DNA of 64,000 bases, from the NCBI GenBank assembly GCA_965237985.1, contig OZ250161.1, forward strand, positions 930,001 to 994,000, written 5' to 3'. Of the stretch, positions 1-8,408 are shown one piece after another. The notes beneath the pieces were generated by a model. The model did not search any database. It was not told where the DNA came from and worked only from the letters and a program-made list of their open reading frames with translations. The position numbers were made by a program, and so were the translations under genes. The stretch's first letter is position 1, and each line of letters opens with the position of its first letter. This DNA comes from G965212025 sp965237985. Its GTDB lineage: Bacteria > Pseudomonadota > Gammaproteobacteria > Poriferisulfidales > Oxydemutatoraceae.

Positions 1-150
1 AGCATCCGGCTTGTGAGCAGGCGGGCTTCCCGATTTCCAAGGGATGACGCTGACCAAGAAACCCGCATGAGGTGGGATCTAAACCACTGGCAAAGCAAGC
101 CAGGCTGCCATTCCCCAAAACACCAGCCCGCTGGGTTTTATCTTGGCAGC

Positions 151-654
151 CTACGTTTGCGGTACAGGCGACAGCTGTTCAGGTTTTGCGATCGCAGCTT
201 CAAGCTTCTTCAGAATCTCATTGTAACCGTGTATGTCTATACCGTCGGCCTTGCCGAGTCCATCCAGTGCTTGCTGAGCTTCTTTCTGTATTTGAGTTAC
301 GTTTACGTTAAAAGAATTTGAGTCCGAACATGGGTCACCTCGGTGAAAATACTCCTCACGAATTGCCTGATCCAGGCTGCGCAATGTTTTTTGCCTTGTT
401 TCAGTTTGGAGATTGGGATAAATCAGGTCTTTTATGAAGGATATGACCCATTCGATCGGTCCTTGCGGTCCCTTGTCAATACGTGGGTTTCCGTCTCTAT
501 CAATTGACAGTTCTGGTGTGAAACCATTTGCCGGCCTTTTGAGTTTGCCGATTGATTCCCGAAAACCGGCAAGTCCTCCTTCTTTTGGATATAGATATCT
601 CCCACCTGACACGCCCGGCGTCGCATTTCTGGCTCCTATTACGTGGTGTGTCAT
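151..654 (-). CDS. hypothetical protein, 167 aa
   Basis: I do not recognise this protein. The ATG at 654 was chosen over an upstream in-frame start because AAGGAGG lies just ahead of it (about 661-667). The sequence is hydrophilic, with no signal peptide or membrane segment. The C-terminal third is rich in Lys, Glu and Leu and is probably helical. It lies 112 bases downstream of tas on the same strand, so co-transcription is possible, but nothing in the sequence links the two functionally. The good ribosome site and clean frame argue for a real gene. Confidence 0.6.
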   Translation of the reverse strand: MTHHVIGARNATPGVSGGRYLYPKEGGLAGFRESIGKLKRPANGFTPELSIDRDGNPRIDKGPQGPIEWVISFIKDLIYPNLQTETRQKTLRSLDQAIREEYFHRGDPCSDSNSFNVNVTQIQKEAQQALDGLGKADGIDIHGYNEILKKLEAAIAKPEQLSPVPQT

Positions 655-766
655 AGTATCCCTCCTTGAATCCGTGACGGCATCCCAGCTCAACCTCGCT
701 TCATTGTTACGCTTCCGCCCCAACAAGGGGTAGCCAAGACCGACATTATACCCCAGAACCGTCTGT

Positions 767-1804
767 TCATGGAGCCGGGAAAGGGAAGTCCGTGTGCACC
801 TTCTCTATTTTTTCAACCACTTCCTGGTTCAGTTTTACATTTGCGGACCCGATGTTGTTTCGCAGTTGTTCCATCGTGGTCGCCCCAATAATGTTTGAAG
901 TCAAAAATTTCCTCCCATTAACCCAGGCGAGTGCCAGTTGAGCAGGGTCCAGGTTTGCGTCCCTGGCAATGTCCACATAATGCTCGGTGGCCACTACGGA
1001 GTTGGCACCCAGATAGCGCCGAAACTGGGGGTAAAGGGTCAGCCTCGCATTCTTTGGTTTCTGGTTCCGTAAATACTTGCCAGTCAGCACGCCAAAGCCC
1101 AGGGGGGAATAAGCAAGCAGCCCGGTTTTTTCGCGGTGTGCAAATTCTGCCATGCCCACCTCAAAAGAACGGTTCAGAAGGCTGTAGGGATTTTGCACAC
1201 TCACGATGCGGGGCCATCCCCGTTGTTCGGAAAGTCGCAGGTAGGCCGCAACACCCCATGCGGTTTCATTTGATATCCCAATGTGTCGTACTTTTCCTTG
1301 AGATACCGCGTCGGCCAAGGCTTCCAGAGTATCTTCCAGTCGGTCAGCCTGGCTGTCTTCATCGTATGGGTAGCCGAGGGTGCCAAAAAAATTGGCTGTA
1401 CGTGCCGGCCAGTGCACTTGGTAAAGATCAATATATTCCGTGCCCAAACGTTCCAGACTTTTCTCAAGGGCAAGGTGTATCTGTTCTTTTGTCAGGCGTG
1501 GCCCTCCACGCAAAAAAGACATTCCGGTGGATGGGCCTGCCACTTTGGTTGCCAGATGAACCTGGTTTCTGGTGCTGCGCTTTTTTAGCCAGTTGCCAAT
1601 AATCCTTTCTGTATCTCCATAGGTATCCGCTGAGGCTGGAATTGGATACATTTCCGCGGCATCGAAGAAATTCACCCCCTGGCTCAGGGCATAATCCATT
1701 TGTTCGAAAGCCTCGCTTTCGGAATTCTGCTCACCCCAAGTCATTGTGCCGAGACAAATCAAACTGAGCTGCAAATCCGTATTGCCCAATTTTCTGTATT
1801 CCAA
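767..1804 (-). CDS. tas: Tas-like NADP(H)-dependent aldo/keto reductase
   Basis: A 345-residue aldo/keto reductase of the Tas group, the usual family length. It should be a cytosolic TIM barrel that reduces carbonyl substrates with NADPH. The family tetrad is visible: Asp48 and Tyr53 in DAAEMYP, Lys87 in LATKVAGP and His131 in YQVHWP. The motifs GTMTWGEQNSE and VQNPYSLLNRSFEVG are typical of Tas rather than other reductases. The start is TTG at 1804, supported by AAGGAGG about 7 bases upstream. The physiological substrate is not deducible. The gene reads away from sulP, with a 100-bp tandem repeat between them. Confidence 0.92.
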   Translation of the reverse strand: MEYRKLGNTDLQLSLICLGTMTWGEQNSESEAFEQMDYALSQGVNFFDAAEMYPIPASADTYGDTERIIGNWLKKRSTRNQVHLATKVAGPSTGMSFLRGGPRLTKEQIHLALEKSLERLGTEYIDLYQVHWPARTANFFGTLGYPYDEDSQADRLEDTLEALADAVSQGKVRHIGISNETAWGVAAYLRLSEQRGWPRIVSVQNPYSLLNRSFEVGMAEFAHREKTGLLAYSPLGFGVLTGKYLRNQKPKNARLTLYPQFRRYLGANSVVATEHYVDIARDANLDPAQLALAWVNGRKFLTSNIIGATTMEQLRNNIGSANVKLNQEVVEKIEKVHTDFPFPAP

Positions 1805-1870
1805 TTCAGTTCCTCCTTGTTGGCAAGCCGATACAAACTATATGCTACACCACTGTAAATGGTATCTGAA

Positions 1871-2082
1871 TTTGCGACTTTTGGACGGACGAGACCAGCA
1901 AAACACTGGTGTTGTTCACGGCAAGCATCAAGGTGGATTATAAAACCGCAATGAAGCAAGTGAGCTTCGCTTTGCGACTTTTGGGCGGACGAGACCAGCA
2001 AAACACTGGTGCTGTTCACGGCAAGCATCAAGGTGGATTATAAAACCGCAATGAAGCGAGTGAACTTCGCTTTGCGACTTTT
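1871..2082. repeat. 100-bp tandem repeat, 2.1 copies
   Basis: Two consecutive 100-bp units (1871-1970 and 1971-2070) differ at a few positions, and a third copy breaks off after about 12 bases (TTTGCGACTTTT). They fill the intergenic space between tas and sulP and end just before the presumed sulP start, so the sulP promoter must lie within or beside the repeat. Confidence 0.95.
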
Positions 2083-2096
2083 CCGCTCGTTTTTGC

Positions 2097-4013
2097 GTGA
2101 AATGGGATTGCACAGGACACAAAAATTTCAGGAATGGGAAGTTGATCCGTAGCACTCTTGCTTTTCTTGTTTCCCGCTTCATGCCTTTTCGCGCCTGGTG
2201 CCGGGAACTCGGTGAACCTGGTGTTCTGCGGGCAGACGTGCTGGCCGGCATCACGGTTGCCATGCTGCTGATACCGCAAGCAATGGCGTATGCACAATTG
2301 GCCGGCCTGCCTGTTTATGTGGGACTGTATGCAGCTTTTTTTCCGGTCATGACCAGTGGCCTGATGGGGTCACTGCGGCAATTAGCTACTGGCCCGACTG
2401 CAATGGGATCGTTGCTCACTTTGGCAGTTATTGCTCCCCTGTCTGGTGCTGATCCCATGCTTTTTATCGCTTTGGCAACCATCTTGGCCATCATGGTCGG
2501 GATCATTCAGATTGCATTGGGCGTACTGAGCATGGGAGGACTGGTAGTGTTTCTTTCGCACCCGGTTTTGCTGGGATTCACCAATGCCGTAGCCATCACC
2601 ATCGTGGCTTCCCAAATTGGCGATATTTTCGGCGTCGAAAAGATTTCTGCGGATGCGCACTATGAAGTGCTGTGGAACACCTTGATGACGATCGGTGAAA
2701 ATTTTAGTGCGCCCCCTGTGCTCATGGCCGCCTCCACTTTGCTGATTATTTTGTCGTTGCAAAAAATTTCACCAAAAGTGCCGGCTGTACTGGTCGCGGT
2801 TTTAGTGACCGGGCTGGCTTCCTGGTTTTTCGAATACGAAAAAAACGGTGGTGGTGCAGTGGTTGGCCAGGTGCCGATGGGACTGCCTTCTTTCCAGATT
2901 CCGGACATCAACCTCTCTGCCATATCCGCCATGCTGACCATGTCTTTTGTAATTGTCTTGACCGGCTTTACCGAGGCAATTTCCATTTCCAAAATAGTGG
3001 CGGCACGTACCCGACAAAAAATGGACGTAGACCAGCTTTTGATTGGCCAGGGATCGGCTAACGTGGTGGCTGGTCTTTTTCAGGGATATCCGGTTTCCGG
3101 CTCTTTCTCTCGCACCGCCTTGAACCTGTCCACCGGGGCTCGCACTGGTTTCTCTTCAGTAGTGACGGCATCGGTGGTTGGGTTGGTACTGGCTTTCCTG
3201 ACTGCGGGCTTATACCACTTGCCACGAGCAACTTTGGCGGTAGTGATTATGGTCTCTGTCGGCAGTCTCATTCGTATCCGGCCATTCATTTCCGCCTGGC
3301 GTGTGCAAAAACTCGAGGGAGTGATCGCTTTAGTCACTTTTACTGTTACGATTCTTTCGGCGCCGCATCTGCAATACGGGATCGTGGTGGGGATCCTCTT
3401 GTCATTGGGATTGCAAATTTACCGCACCATGAGGCCGAAAATGGTGACTGTTTCACGCAACCCGGATGGCTTTTTGGGGGACGCAGGTCCGGGGCTGTTG
3501 CAGGCATGCCCAAAAATTTCGCTGTTGCGTTTTAACGGTTCCCTGTATTTTGCCAACACTGCATACTTCGAAGAAAGAGTGCTGGAACGGGTGTCTGCAC
3601 TGCCTGAGTTACGGATCATGATCATCGATGCGGTCGCGATGAATGACGTGGACGCCACGGGAGAGGAAATGTTGCGCAGGCTGATTGATACCTTGCACGA
3701 ATCGGGGATCGAATTCTTGATCGTCAGACCACAATCGCGCCTGCGCAGGATCCTGCAACGCTCTGCTTTGACGGAACGTGAACTCAGGCATCCCCTTTTT
3801 GAGAATCGCGAAAATGCTCTGAAGTATGCCTGGAAACTATTATCTGAAATGGATGAAACAAAATGCTCGCTGGAAAGTTGCAGGGCACAGGATTTCAGCG
3901 CTTGTGTTTTGCAAAAAAAACACCGCCAGACCGAGTTGTCGGTGAATAAAATTTCAGCTGACAGGCAAGTCGCCGGGCAGAAAACGAAAGGCCCTGAAGA
4001 CACAGGGTCTTGA
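2097..4013 (+). CDS. SulP-family anion transporter with STAS domain
   Basis: An inner-membrane SulP/SLC26 carrier of 638 residues. The N-terminal two thirds hold the transmembrane core, including the family signature LIPQAMAYAQLAGLP near residue 60 and GYPVSGSFSRTALN near residue 335. A cytoplasmic STAS domain occupies roughly 470-580 (PKISLLRFNGSLYFANT, then DATGEEMLRRL). Members carry sulfate, bicarbonate or dicarboxylates; the substrate cannot be read from sequence. The start is uncertain: GTG at 2097 gives the longest product, while TTG at 2142 or ATG at 2181 are alternatives closer to the usual family N-terminus. An extra Cys-rich tail of about 60 residues follows the STAS domain. Confidence 0.9.
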   Translation: MKWDCTGHKNFRNGKLIRSTLAFLVSRFMPFRAWCRELGEPGVLRADVLAGITVAMLLIPQAMAYAQLAGLPVYVGLYAAFFPVMTSGLMGSLRQLATGPTAMGSLLTLAVIAPLSGADPMLFIALATILAIMVGIIQIALGVLSMGGLVVFLSHPVLLGFTNAVAITIVASQIGDIFGVEKISADAHYEVLWNTLMTIGENFSAPPVLMAASTLLIILSLQKISPKVPAVLVAVLVTGLASWFFEYEKNGGGAVVGQVPMGLPSFQIPDINLSAISAMLTMSFVIVLTGFTEAISISKIVAARTRQKMDVDQLLIGQGSANVVAGLFQGYPVSGSFSRTALNLSTGARTGFSSVVTASVVGLVLAFLTAGLYHLPRATLAVVIMVSVGSLIRIRPFISAWRVQKLEGVIALVTFTVTILSAPHLQYGIVVGILLSLGLQIYRTMRPKMVTVSRNPDGFLGDAGPGLLQACPKISLLRFNGSLYFANTAYFEERVLERVSALPELRIMIIDAVAMNDVDATGEEMLRRLIDTLHESGIEFLIVRPQSRLRRILQRSALTERELRHPLFENRENALKYAWKLLSEMDETKCSLESCRAQDFSACVLQKKHRQTELSVNKISADRQVAGQKTKGPEDTGS

Positions 4014-4024
4014 GTAGCAGCCTT

Positions 4025-4723
4025 TCACACACGCTGGAACTGCAAGTGACAGGTTGCTCTTCCATTCTCAATGCCTTTTGCTTCAAAGCGGGTAGTTACC
4101 CACCAGTGCGGCGGCTTGCAAAACCCTTCACCGCTTCGGGACAGATTTTGTAAATGCCGGTAGCTGTTCAGGAGTCCGAGCATATATTCAGCGTAGTTGC
4201 GTTCATCTGTGGCCAGGTACAGCAGGGCCCCTTTCCCAAGCACCTGGGTCAGCAGAGGCAACAAATCCGGATTGACCAGACGGCGTTTATGGTGGCGACG
4301 TTTGGGCCAGGGGTCGGGAAAGAGAATGAGCAGCTTTGCGCAACTTCCCGCCGACAATAATTGTACAAGCACTTTTCTGCTGTCACCGTGGAATATTTTT
4401 ACGTTGTTTAATCCCTGCTCTCCAGCCCGCGCCATGAATCGGGCGATGCCGGGACGAAAGACTTCAATCCCTAAAAAATTTTCTTCCGGATTATTTTGTG
4501 CCAGCGACATCAAAGTTTCGCCGCAGCCAAAACCAATTTCAACCGTGAGAGGAGTGGCCGTGGTAGACCAGTTGTTCATGATCATGGGCAAGTTTTCCGA
4601 TAGCCGGTATTTTTCCCAGTATTTTTCCCAAGCCTTTTTCTGGGAATTCTTGAGGTGCCTGCCGCGGAGTACATAACTGCGCAAAAAGCGATGGCCGTCT
4701 GGTTGTGGTTGCCATGCCTGCAT
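4025..4723 (-). CDS. trmB: tRNA (guanine-N7-)-methyltransferase
   Basis: A SAM-dependent enzyme that makes m7G46 in the variable loop of tRNA. At 232 residues it has the normal length. Motif I, EIGFGCGE, is at about 62-69, and the family signature FPDPWPKRRHHKRR is at about 135-148. The gene converges with sulP, with only 11 bases between stop codons. A short inverted repeat (CCCTG/CAGGG) just beyond the trmB stop, followed by a T-rich stretch on the minus strand, may serve as a weak terminator. It lies downstream of thiG in the same direction, the common trmB-thiG neighbourhood in gammaproteobacteria. Confidence 0.96.
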   Translation of the reverse strand: MQAWQPQPDGHRFLRSYVLRGRHLKNSQKKAWEKYWEKYRLSENLPMIMNNWSTTATPLTVEIGFGCGETLMSLAQNNPEENFLGIEVFRPGIARFMARAGEQGLNNVKIFHGDSRKVLVQLLSAGSCAKLLILFPDPWPKRRHHKRRLVNPDLLPLLTQVLGKGALLYLATDERNYAEYMLGLLNSYRHLQNLSRSGEGFCKPPHWWVTTRFEAKGIENGRATCHLQFQRV

Positions 4724-4791
4724 TGCCGGATCGCCGTCACAGCTGACAATTTCGTGGTCGGCAATAGTGGAGATTTTGCTGGAGCGAAGGA

Positions 4792-5661
4792 TCAGTCGAG
4801 CAATCCTGTTTCAGGCGAAGAACTGCTGGCAAAGCGACGTCTTGGCATACGTCCGGCAAGACAGGCGGCACGCCCTGCCTGTACTGCCAGGTTCATGGCA
4901 TGAGCCATGGTCACGGGATTTTTGGCCATGGCGATTGCGGTGTTCATCAACACACCATCGCAACCGAGTTCCATGACAATAGCAGCGTCCGAAGCGGTGC
5001 CGACACCAGCATCAACGATGACCGGCACCCGCGCGTTCTCTACGATACTTAGAATATTGTATGGATTGCGAATGCCCAGCCCTGAACCAATAGGGGCGGC
5101 CAACGGCATAACGGCCACGCAACCGATTTCTTCAAATCGTGTAGCCACAACCGGATCGTCGTTGGTATACACCATCACCTGAAAGTTTTTCTGGATCAGC
5201 AGCTCCGCTGCTTTCAACGTTTGTATGACATCGGGGAACAAGGTTTTTTTGTCAGCAAGTACTTCCAGCTTGACAAAAGAATGTCCGAGCAGTTCGCGTG
5301 CGAGCATGCACACACGAACTGCGCTTTCCGCCGTGTAACAACCTGCTGTGTTCGGAAGAATGAACCACTGATCTGGGCTGAGTGTCGACAGTAAATCCGG
5401 TTCGTTTGTGGCGGATGATTCAAAATTCATTCGACGCAAGGCAACGGTCACGATCTCTGCCCCCGAAGCTTGCACCGCCGCTTTGGTTTCTTTCAAGTTT
5501 CGGTATTTTCCAGTCCCGATCAGCAGGCGCGATGCAAACGACTTCCCAGCAATAATCAGTTTTTCAGTCGCCGGCAATTTCTGGTGTTTTCCATGCCCCC
5601 CGTAGGCCTCCGGAGCTTTGGCAGGCAAGATTTCACGTGGCAAAAGCGAAGAACTTTCCAC
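4792..5661 (-). CDS. thiG: thiazole synthase ThiG
   Basis: ThiG condenses deoxyxylulose 5-phosphate, dehydroglycine and ThiS-thiocarboxylate sulfur to form the thiazole phosphate of thiamine. It is a cytosolic TIM barrel. The Schiff-base lysine is Lys131 in FVKLEVLAD. Phosphate-binding loops are visible at PIGSGLGI and DAGVGTASDAA. The product is 289 residues, about 25-30 longer than usual, the extra being a polar N-terminal leader before KLIIAGKSF. The GTG at 5661 shares one base with the thiS TAG stop (TAGTG), so the two genes are translationally coupled. A shorter internal start cannot be excluded. Confidence 0.95.
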   Translation of the reverse strand: MESSSLLPREILPAKAPEAYGGHGKHQKLPATEKLIIAGKSFASRLLIGTGKYRNLKETKAAVQASGAEIVTVALRRMNFESSATNEPDLLSTLSPDQWFILPNTAGCYTAESAVRVCMLARELLGHSFVKLEVLADKKTLFPDVIQTLKAAELLIQKNFQVMVYTNDDPVVATRFEEIGCVAVMPLAAPIGSGLGIRNPYNILSIVENARVPVIVDAGVGTASDAAIVMELGCDGVLMNTAIAMAKNPVTMAHAMNLAVQAGRAACLAGRMPRRRFASSSSPETGLLD

Positions 5662-5861
5662 TAGCCGCCACCAATGGCTCGGACAATTTCAACCACATCA
5701 CCATCTTTGAGAACGCATTGTCCGTATTCATCGCGAGGTACAATCGCCTGATTGACTTCGGTGGCAAACAGTTGCCCCTCGAGATCCAGTTCACCAAGCA
5801 ATTCCCGGAGTGTCAGCTCTTGGGAATATTCGGTGTGGTATCCGTTTAACCTAAGGTTCAT
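5661..5861 (-). CDS. thiS: sulfur carrier protein ThiS
   Basis: A 66-residue ubiquitin-fold carrier that ends in the required Gly-Gly (AIGGG), whose C-terminus is adenylated and converted to a thiocarboxylate for thiazole synthesis. The start is set at the ATG giving MNLRLNG, the usual ThiS N-terminus; a TTG five codons upstream is possible. It overlaps thiG by one base, forming a thiSG unit, and is divergent from thiO across about 200 bases. No TPP riboswitch is obvious in that gap. Confidence 0.93.
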   Translation of the reverse strand: MNLRLNGYHTEYSQELTLRELLGELDLEGQLFATEVNQAIVPRDEYGQCVLKDGDVVEIVRAIGGG

Positions 5862-6065
5862 GGTCCGTTTTGCCAACTCCGAGGTCAGTTTTTATGACTT
5901 CCTCGTTATACTACCCGAAGTCGTTGCCAAGTCTTTGTGAAGTTGTGGCCCCTGCCTGCGCAGGGCTGGTTGTGCGCCGGGAAGAAAATTCAGTTGCTGC
6001 GCGCGGCCCGACCGAATGGGATGCCCATGAACATTTCATGTTGGCTTCAATTATGGTGATTTTTA

Positions 6066-7130
6066 TTGAGTTTTGAAATACCCGGCCATTGTCTGGTTGC
6101 GGGTGGCGGCGTACTTGGTCTTTTCACGGCTCTCAGGCTTCGCAAGCTGGGCTGGCAGGTTACTTTGCTGGAAAAACGAACTCTAGGGGACGGGGCGAGC
6201 CAAGCTGCGGGTGGAATTTTGAGCCCGCTCTATCCTTGGCGGCAAAGCCGGGAAATAAATACTCTGTTCAGTCAGTCTCTGCACTCGTACCGGAGGTTTT
6301 TTCGCGAAGCGGCGGCATTGGGAGTGAAAGTGGCTTTTTCTCGAGTGGGCTTGTGTTGTCTGGATAGGGAGGAGTATCCCATGGCGCGCAGGTGGGCCGC
6401 GTCGCAACACTGTCCCATAGAAACATGGCCGCGACAACGACTTCGTGAGGCTTTCCCACGTTTGCGCACTGGCAACAGTTTTTTTCTGCCGGATATTTGC
6501 CAGGTGGATCCGGTGGATTTAATCGCCAAGCTTGCGCGGCTGGCAACCGGTTATGGAGTGCGTATTCGTGAAAACCTGCCGGCACGAAAATTGTTGTTGC
6601 GCAAACGTACGGTCAGTGGTTTGCTTTGTGACCGAGAACAAATTCGCGGTGATGCCGTTGTGATTTGCGCTGGCGCATGGTCTGGGCAGCTTATCCCCGC
6701 GGCAGAAAAATGGTGTCCCGTGCGGCCGGTGAAGGGACAAATCATCGAATACCGCGCAAAACCAGGACTATTGCCGCATATCGTGTTGCAGAGTGGAAAA
6801 TATTTAATCCCCAGACCGGACGGACGGATTCTTGCCGGTAGCACTTTGGAAAATTCCGGCTTTGATACCACCCCGACATCAGCAGCTCGCGTTGAACTGG
6901 AGCGCTTTGCCAAAGGCGTTTTTCCGATTCTTTCCACATACAGAATATCTGACCAGTGGGCGGGTTTGCGCCCCGGACTTGCCGCACCCTTTATTGGGCG
7001 GCATCCCGACATTCAAGGCCTTTTTCTCAATACAGGACATCATCGCAATGGAATTGTGTTGGCGCCCGGATCAGCGGATTTGATTGCTGCGGCGTTTGTC
7101 TGCCAATCATCAAAAGCCACCGGTCGTTAG
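6066..7130 (+). CDS. thiO: glycine oxidase ThiO
   Basis: An FAD-dependent amine oxidase that converts glycine to dehydroglycine for ThiG in aerobic thiamine synthesis. The dinucleotide-binding motif VAGGGVLGLFTALRLRKLG starts near residue 11, followed by an acidic ribose-binding end at LLEKR. The substrate and FAD region shows GQIIEYRA and the C-terminal GLRPGLAAPFIGRHP to TGHHRNGIVLAP, typical of ThiO/DadA-type enzymes. The product is 354 residues, normal length. The start codon is TTG at 6066 with no strong ribosome site. It is divergent from thiSG and completes the local thiazole set. Confidence 0.93.
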   Translation: MSFEIPGHCLVAGGGVLGLFTALRLRKLGWQVTLLEKRTLGDGASQAAGGILSPLYPWRQSREINTLFSQSLHSYRRFFREAAALGVKVAFSRVGLCCLDREEYPMARRWAASQHCPIETWPRQRLREAFPRLRTGNSFFLPDICQVDPVDLIAKLARLATGYGVRIRENLPARKLLLRKRTVSGLLCDREQIRGDAVVICAGAWSGQLIPAAEKWCPVRPVKGQIIEYRAKPGLLPHIVLQSGKYLIPRPDGRILAGSTLENSGFDTTPTSAARVELERFAKGVFPILSTYRISDQWAGLRPGLAAPFIGRHPDIQGLFLNTGHHRNGIVLAPGSADLIAAAFVCQSSKATGR

Positions 7131-7196
7131 TTTTTTTTGGCCTGTTGTGCGCTGGCGTCAGGCAACTGTCGGACAATCGCGCTGCTTTCAACGGCA

Positions 7197-8402
7197 TCAA
7201 GACCAAGTTTCCTTGCCGAAAATCCGCCAGTATTCTGCAAGGCTGACCCTGCCTGCGACTACCAGTTGCCAGGCGTGGCGTTGCAATGGTTCAAACCCGG
7301 TTTCTGACAATGCACCGACCAACTGGACTTGATCCACGTTACCGTTCCTGTTCGCATTTCGTGCTTTGGCCGGATCCAGCACTTCAAACACTCCGGTGCG
7401 GCCGCGATACCCGGTATATGTGCAATGTTTGCAACCTGTTCCGGTAAATGCCTGGCGGTTTTTCAATCCCGGCGGTGGCACCCACTGTTCTGAAATGTCT
7501 TGTGGTTTTTTACAATGTGGACAAATTGTGCGTAGCAAGCGTTGCGCTAAAACCAGGTTGATTGCCGCGGATACCAGATACAGCGGGATGCCGATGTTCA
7601 CTAGGCGGGTAATGGCGGTTGCAGCGTCTTTTGTATGCAGACTGCTCAGAACAAGATGGCCCGTCAACGCTGCTTTTACAGCGACGTCCGCGGTTTCGTA
7701 ATCCCTGATTTCACCAACCAGAATCACTTCCGGATCCTGGCGCAGGAAAGCGCGCAGCACCTGGGCAAAACTCAGTCCGATTGCTTCGTGTACCTGAACC
7801 TGTGAAAGCCCGCTCATGCGCCGTTCTACCGGATCTTCAACTGTAAGTATGCTGAGCGTGCCATCGTTGAGTTGCTCAAGAATGGTGTAAAGCGTAGTGG
7901 TTTTACCGCTGCCGGTTGGGCCGCAAACCACGATCATTCCCTGTCTTTTGCTGATTGCGGTTTGCAGGAAGTGGCTGTCAGCGGGAAGAAGTCCCAGTGC
8001 CGCGTAATCAAAAGTCTGTTTCTGTTCTTTCAGCATCCGCATCACAACACGCTCTCCGAATATTGTCGGGACCGTGGCGACACGCACATCGGTAGTGCCA
8101 TGGCGGCATTCAAAACGAAACCCTCCATCCTGTGGCAGACGCCGTTCAGCAATATCGAGGGCGGAGAGGATTTTTATCCTGGCAACGACTGCCGGTAACA
8201 TGTCACGCAGGAAATTCCCGGTTGGCACCTCCAGCAGAACTCCATCAATTCGGTAGCGCAGGCAGGAGCGTTTCTCGTATGGTTCCAGGTGTATGTCGCT
8301 TGCTTCGTGTTGCAGCGCTTTTTGCAAAATGTTTTCAACAAAGGCGACAACTGATCCTTCGGTATTCAGTTTGAATGCTTCTCGATTTGCCAATGTCGGC
8401 AT
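7197..8402 (-). CDS. PilB/GspE-type secretion or pilus assembly ATPase
   Basis: A hexameric cytoplasmic motor of the GspE/PilB family that powers pilin or pseudopilin assembly. Visible parts are Walker A GPTGSGKTT at about 161-169, the Asp box TVEDPVE, Walker B ILVGEIRD, the His box TGHLVLSSLH, and a tetracysteine zinc motif (CPHC then CKHC) at about 295-330 that marks assembly rather than retraction ATPases. At 401 residues it lacks the N-terminal platform-interacting domain of standard PilB (about 560), starting near the SDIHLEP block. It starts 6 bases after the secretin stop and is the last gene of the operon. Confidence 0.92.
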   Translation of the reverse strand: MPTLANREAFKLNTEGSVVAFVENILQKALQHEASDIHLEPYEKRSCLRYRIDGVLLEVPTGNFLRDMLPAVVARIKILSALDIAERRLPQDGGFRFECRHGTTDVRVATVPTIFGERVVMRMLKEQKQTFDYAALGLLPADSHFLQTAISKRQGMIVVCGPTGSGKTTTLYTILEQLNDGTLSILTVEDPVERRMSGLSQVQVHEAIGLSFAQVLRAFLRQDPEVILVGEIRDYETADVAVKAALTGHLVLSSLHTKDAATAITRLVNIGIPLYLVSAAINLVLAQRLLRTICPHCKKPQDISEQWVPPPGLKNRQAFTGTGCKHCTYTGYRGRTGVFEVLDPAKARNANRNGNVDQVQLVGALSETGFEPLQRHAWQLVVAGRVSLAEYWRIFGKETWS

Positions 8403-8408
8403 CGTCGC

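Noticed and set aside
3419..4003. A 194-codon minus-strand frame inside sulP
   Set aside because: Antisense shadow of the STAS domain; the plus-strand product has full family support.
5877..6065. Possible TPP riboswitch ahead of thiS or thiO
   Set aside because: I could not find the conserved CUGAGA and ACCUGA elements in the right order in either direction.
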